Source: Oligoflexaceae bacterium (GTDB lineage: Bacteria > Bdellovibrionota_B > Oligoflexia > Oligoflexales > Oligoflexaceae). From it: DNA of 6,213 nucleotides. This document shows, piece after piece, positions 5,210-6,213 of this stretch (positions are counted from its first letter, which is position 1; the number at the start of each line of letters is the position of its first letter). The notes under the pieces were generated by a model. That model searched no databases, was not told the DNA's origin, and saw nothing but the letters and a program-made list of their open reading frames with translations. The DNA lies in the NCBI GenBank assembly GCA_947474445.1, contig CANJJY010000281.1, positions 1 to 6,213 on the forward strand. The letters run 5' to 3'. Both the position numbers and the translations under genes were made by a program.

Positions 5210-6213
5210 CTACCTCGCTCCTAGAGAGAGAGATACCTCTAATGCCCAGCGCGTCTCGCGATACCACTCGGCTTCCGTGAGCGTGAGCTGACCGTCTGGA
5301 GTCAGCTGCAAAAGCCCGGAAGCAAGCGCCGACGCTACGGCTGGACGGGGCTGCAGAATATATCCAGTTTTTGTGCATAGCGCATTAAGATTTATACCGC
5401 GAAGGCTTCTCAGCCCCGAGCTGACCGTTTCAAGCACCCAGGCGTCACCATCACGGTCTGTCTCGATCGTATATTCGGGGAGACTCGTCATCTCTTCGAG
5501 CGCGATGTCAGGTACCTCGCCCTCAAGAGCGGCAAACTTTCGCCAGGCATCATCCTGCTTCCAGCGTCGGCCCCAAGGACCTAAGCTACTGATATGACTA
5601 TGAGATCCGGAGCCAATACCGATGCAACTCTCGCCATGCCAATAGAGCGCATTATGGCGTGAGAGATAAGGAGGGTAGGCCCAATTAGAAATTTCTTCGT
5701 GCAGCATACCCGCTGCTTTCAAACGCTCGCAGGCCAAAAGGTAGAGACGCTCGAGATGGGTATCGTCGGCTGGCGTGAGAACGCCCCGCTGGACGCGCCG
5801 TGCAAAAGGAGTCCGACCTTCATAGGTGAGGCTATAGAGGCTGAGATGGGTGGCACCGAGAGTCAGGGCCTGTTCAATATCCTCGAGCCAGAGCTGTTCG
5901 GTCTGTCCTGGCCAACCGTAAATCAAGTCGATGTTGAGGGACGTAAAAACCGTACGACTGGCCGCGACGGCAGCAGCAGCATCTTCCGGGCTATGCTCGC
6001 GCGTCAGAAATTTTAGACCTGCCGTTTGAAATGATTGCACGCCCAGCGAGAGGCGATTAAAGCCCAACTCACTCCAAACCTTGAGTTTTTCCTCCGTAAT
6101 GTGCTCAGGATTGGCCTCGAGGCTCACCTCGGCATCCGCCAGCAGGGAACTCCGAAAGGTCCGAAAAAGACCCTCATAGCCGCGATCGATGAGACTCGGG
6201 GTACCACCGCCAA
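5210..6213 (-). CDS. hemW: HemW-like radical-SAM haem chaperone (HemN family), N-terminus cut off
   Basis: 333 residues are present; the start lies beyond the right edge. In frame, the visible part opens with GGGTPS, a landmark of the radical-SAM domain after the CxxxCxxC cluster, so roughly 50 residues including the 4Fe-4S cysteines are missing. The GTG at 6127 is internal, not a true start. Other family marks are EANPE, GFNRLSLGVQSFQ, NIDLIYGWPGQT, YSLTYEGRTPFARR, EISNWAYPPYLSRHNALYW and GIGSGSHSH. These match HemW proteins (old name: oxygen-independent coproporphyrinogen III oxidase-like), which bind haem and pass it to target proteins. True HemN differs in its cluster motif and an N-terminal stretch that cannot be checked here, but the HN-x-x-YW and GIGxGxHS pattern and the expected full length of about 380 favour HemW. 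The stop is 93 bases before the aminotransferase start. Confidence 0.88.
   Translation of the reverse strand, partial: GGGTPSLIDRGYEGLFRTFRSSLLADAEVSLEANPEHITEEKLKVWSELGFNRLSLGVQSFQTAGLKFLTREHSPEDAAAAVAASRTVFTSLNIDLIYGWPGQTEQLWLEDIEQALTLGATHLSLYSLTYEGRTPFARRVQRGVLTPADDTHLERLYLLACERLKAAGMLHEEISNWAYPPYLSRHNALYWHGESCIGIGSGSHSHISSLGPWGRRWKQDDAWRKFAALEGEVPDIALEEMTSLPEYTIETDRDGDAWVLETVSSGLRSLRGINLNALCTKTGYILQPRPAVASALASGLLQLTPDGQLTLTEAEWYRETRWALEVSLSLGAR

Noticed and set aside
6125..6127. GTG start for the HemW-like protein
   Set aside because: The frame continues upstream to the window edge with the family motif GGGTPS, so the GTG is internal.

Overview
The window looks like ordinary chromosome of a Gram-negative, moderately GC-rich bacterium. 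Genes appear to be in the low-to-mid 50s % GC by eye, with an AT-richer gap at about 1330-1800. Three features point to the Bdellovibrionota/Oligoflexia neighbourhood. One is a stand-alone HNH protein with a helical N-terminal domain, of a kind I associate with Bdellovibrio-like and myxobacterial genomes. Another is a lipoprotein with an Asp after the lipidated Cys. The third is the C-terminus of an S74-type (phage-tail-like) chaperone domain. No database search was possible, so the taxonomic placement is inference.

Layout. The left edge holds the last 35 codons of a plus-strand protein that ends in a chaperone/peptidase-S74-like coiled coil (2-109). It converges, with 5 bases between, on a minus-strand HNH endonuclease-family gene (115-1152). 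The leader of that gene folds its Shine-Dalgarno sequence into a perfect 7-bp hairpin. A gap of about 680 bases with no convincing intact gene follows (1153-1834). It holds protein-like stretches in three successive plus frames (possible gene remnant, weak), a second CTCCCT/AGGGAG hairpin and a possible promoter. Next is a plus-strand lipoprotein with a CIA30/CBM11-like beta-sandwich (1835-2524).

The rest is on the minus strand. Read in the direction of transcription, from the right edge, it runs: HemW-like radical-SAM haem chaperone (start cut off by the window end; stop at 5210), class III PLP aminotransferase (5116 to 3629), a strong intrinsic terminator (3595 to 3564), then a NagD-type HAD phosphatase (3391 to 2531). 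The phosphatase converges on the lipoprotein gene with 6 bases between. The terminator separates the phosphatase from the genes upstream, so it needs its own promoter. The aminotransferase may be read from a TATAAT just after the hemW stop, by read-through from hemW, or both.

How they work together: there is no clear pathway. HemW (haem handling), a broad class III aminotransferase and a NagD-like phosphatase are housekeeping-type genes. The HNH gene and the decayed-looking gap beside it are the accessory part. I found no CRISPR array, tRNA, rRNA, insertion sequence or recognisable defence system. The most interesting observation is the sequestered ribosome-binding site of the HNH gene.
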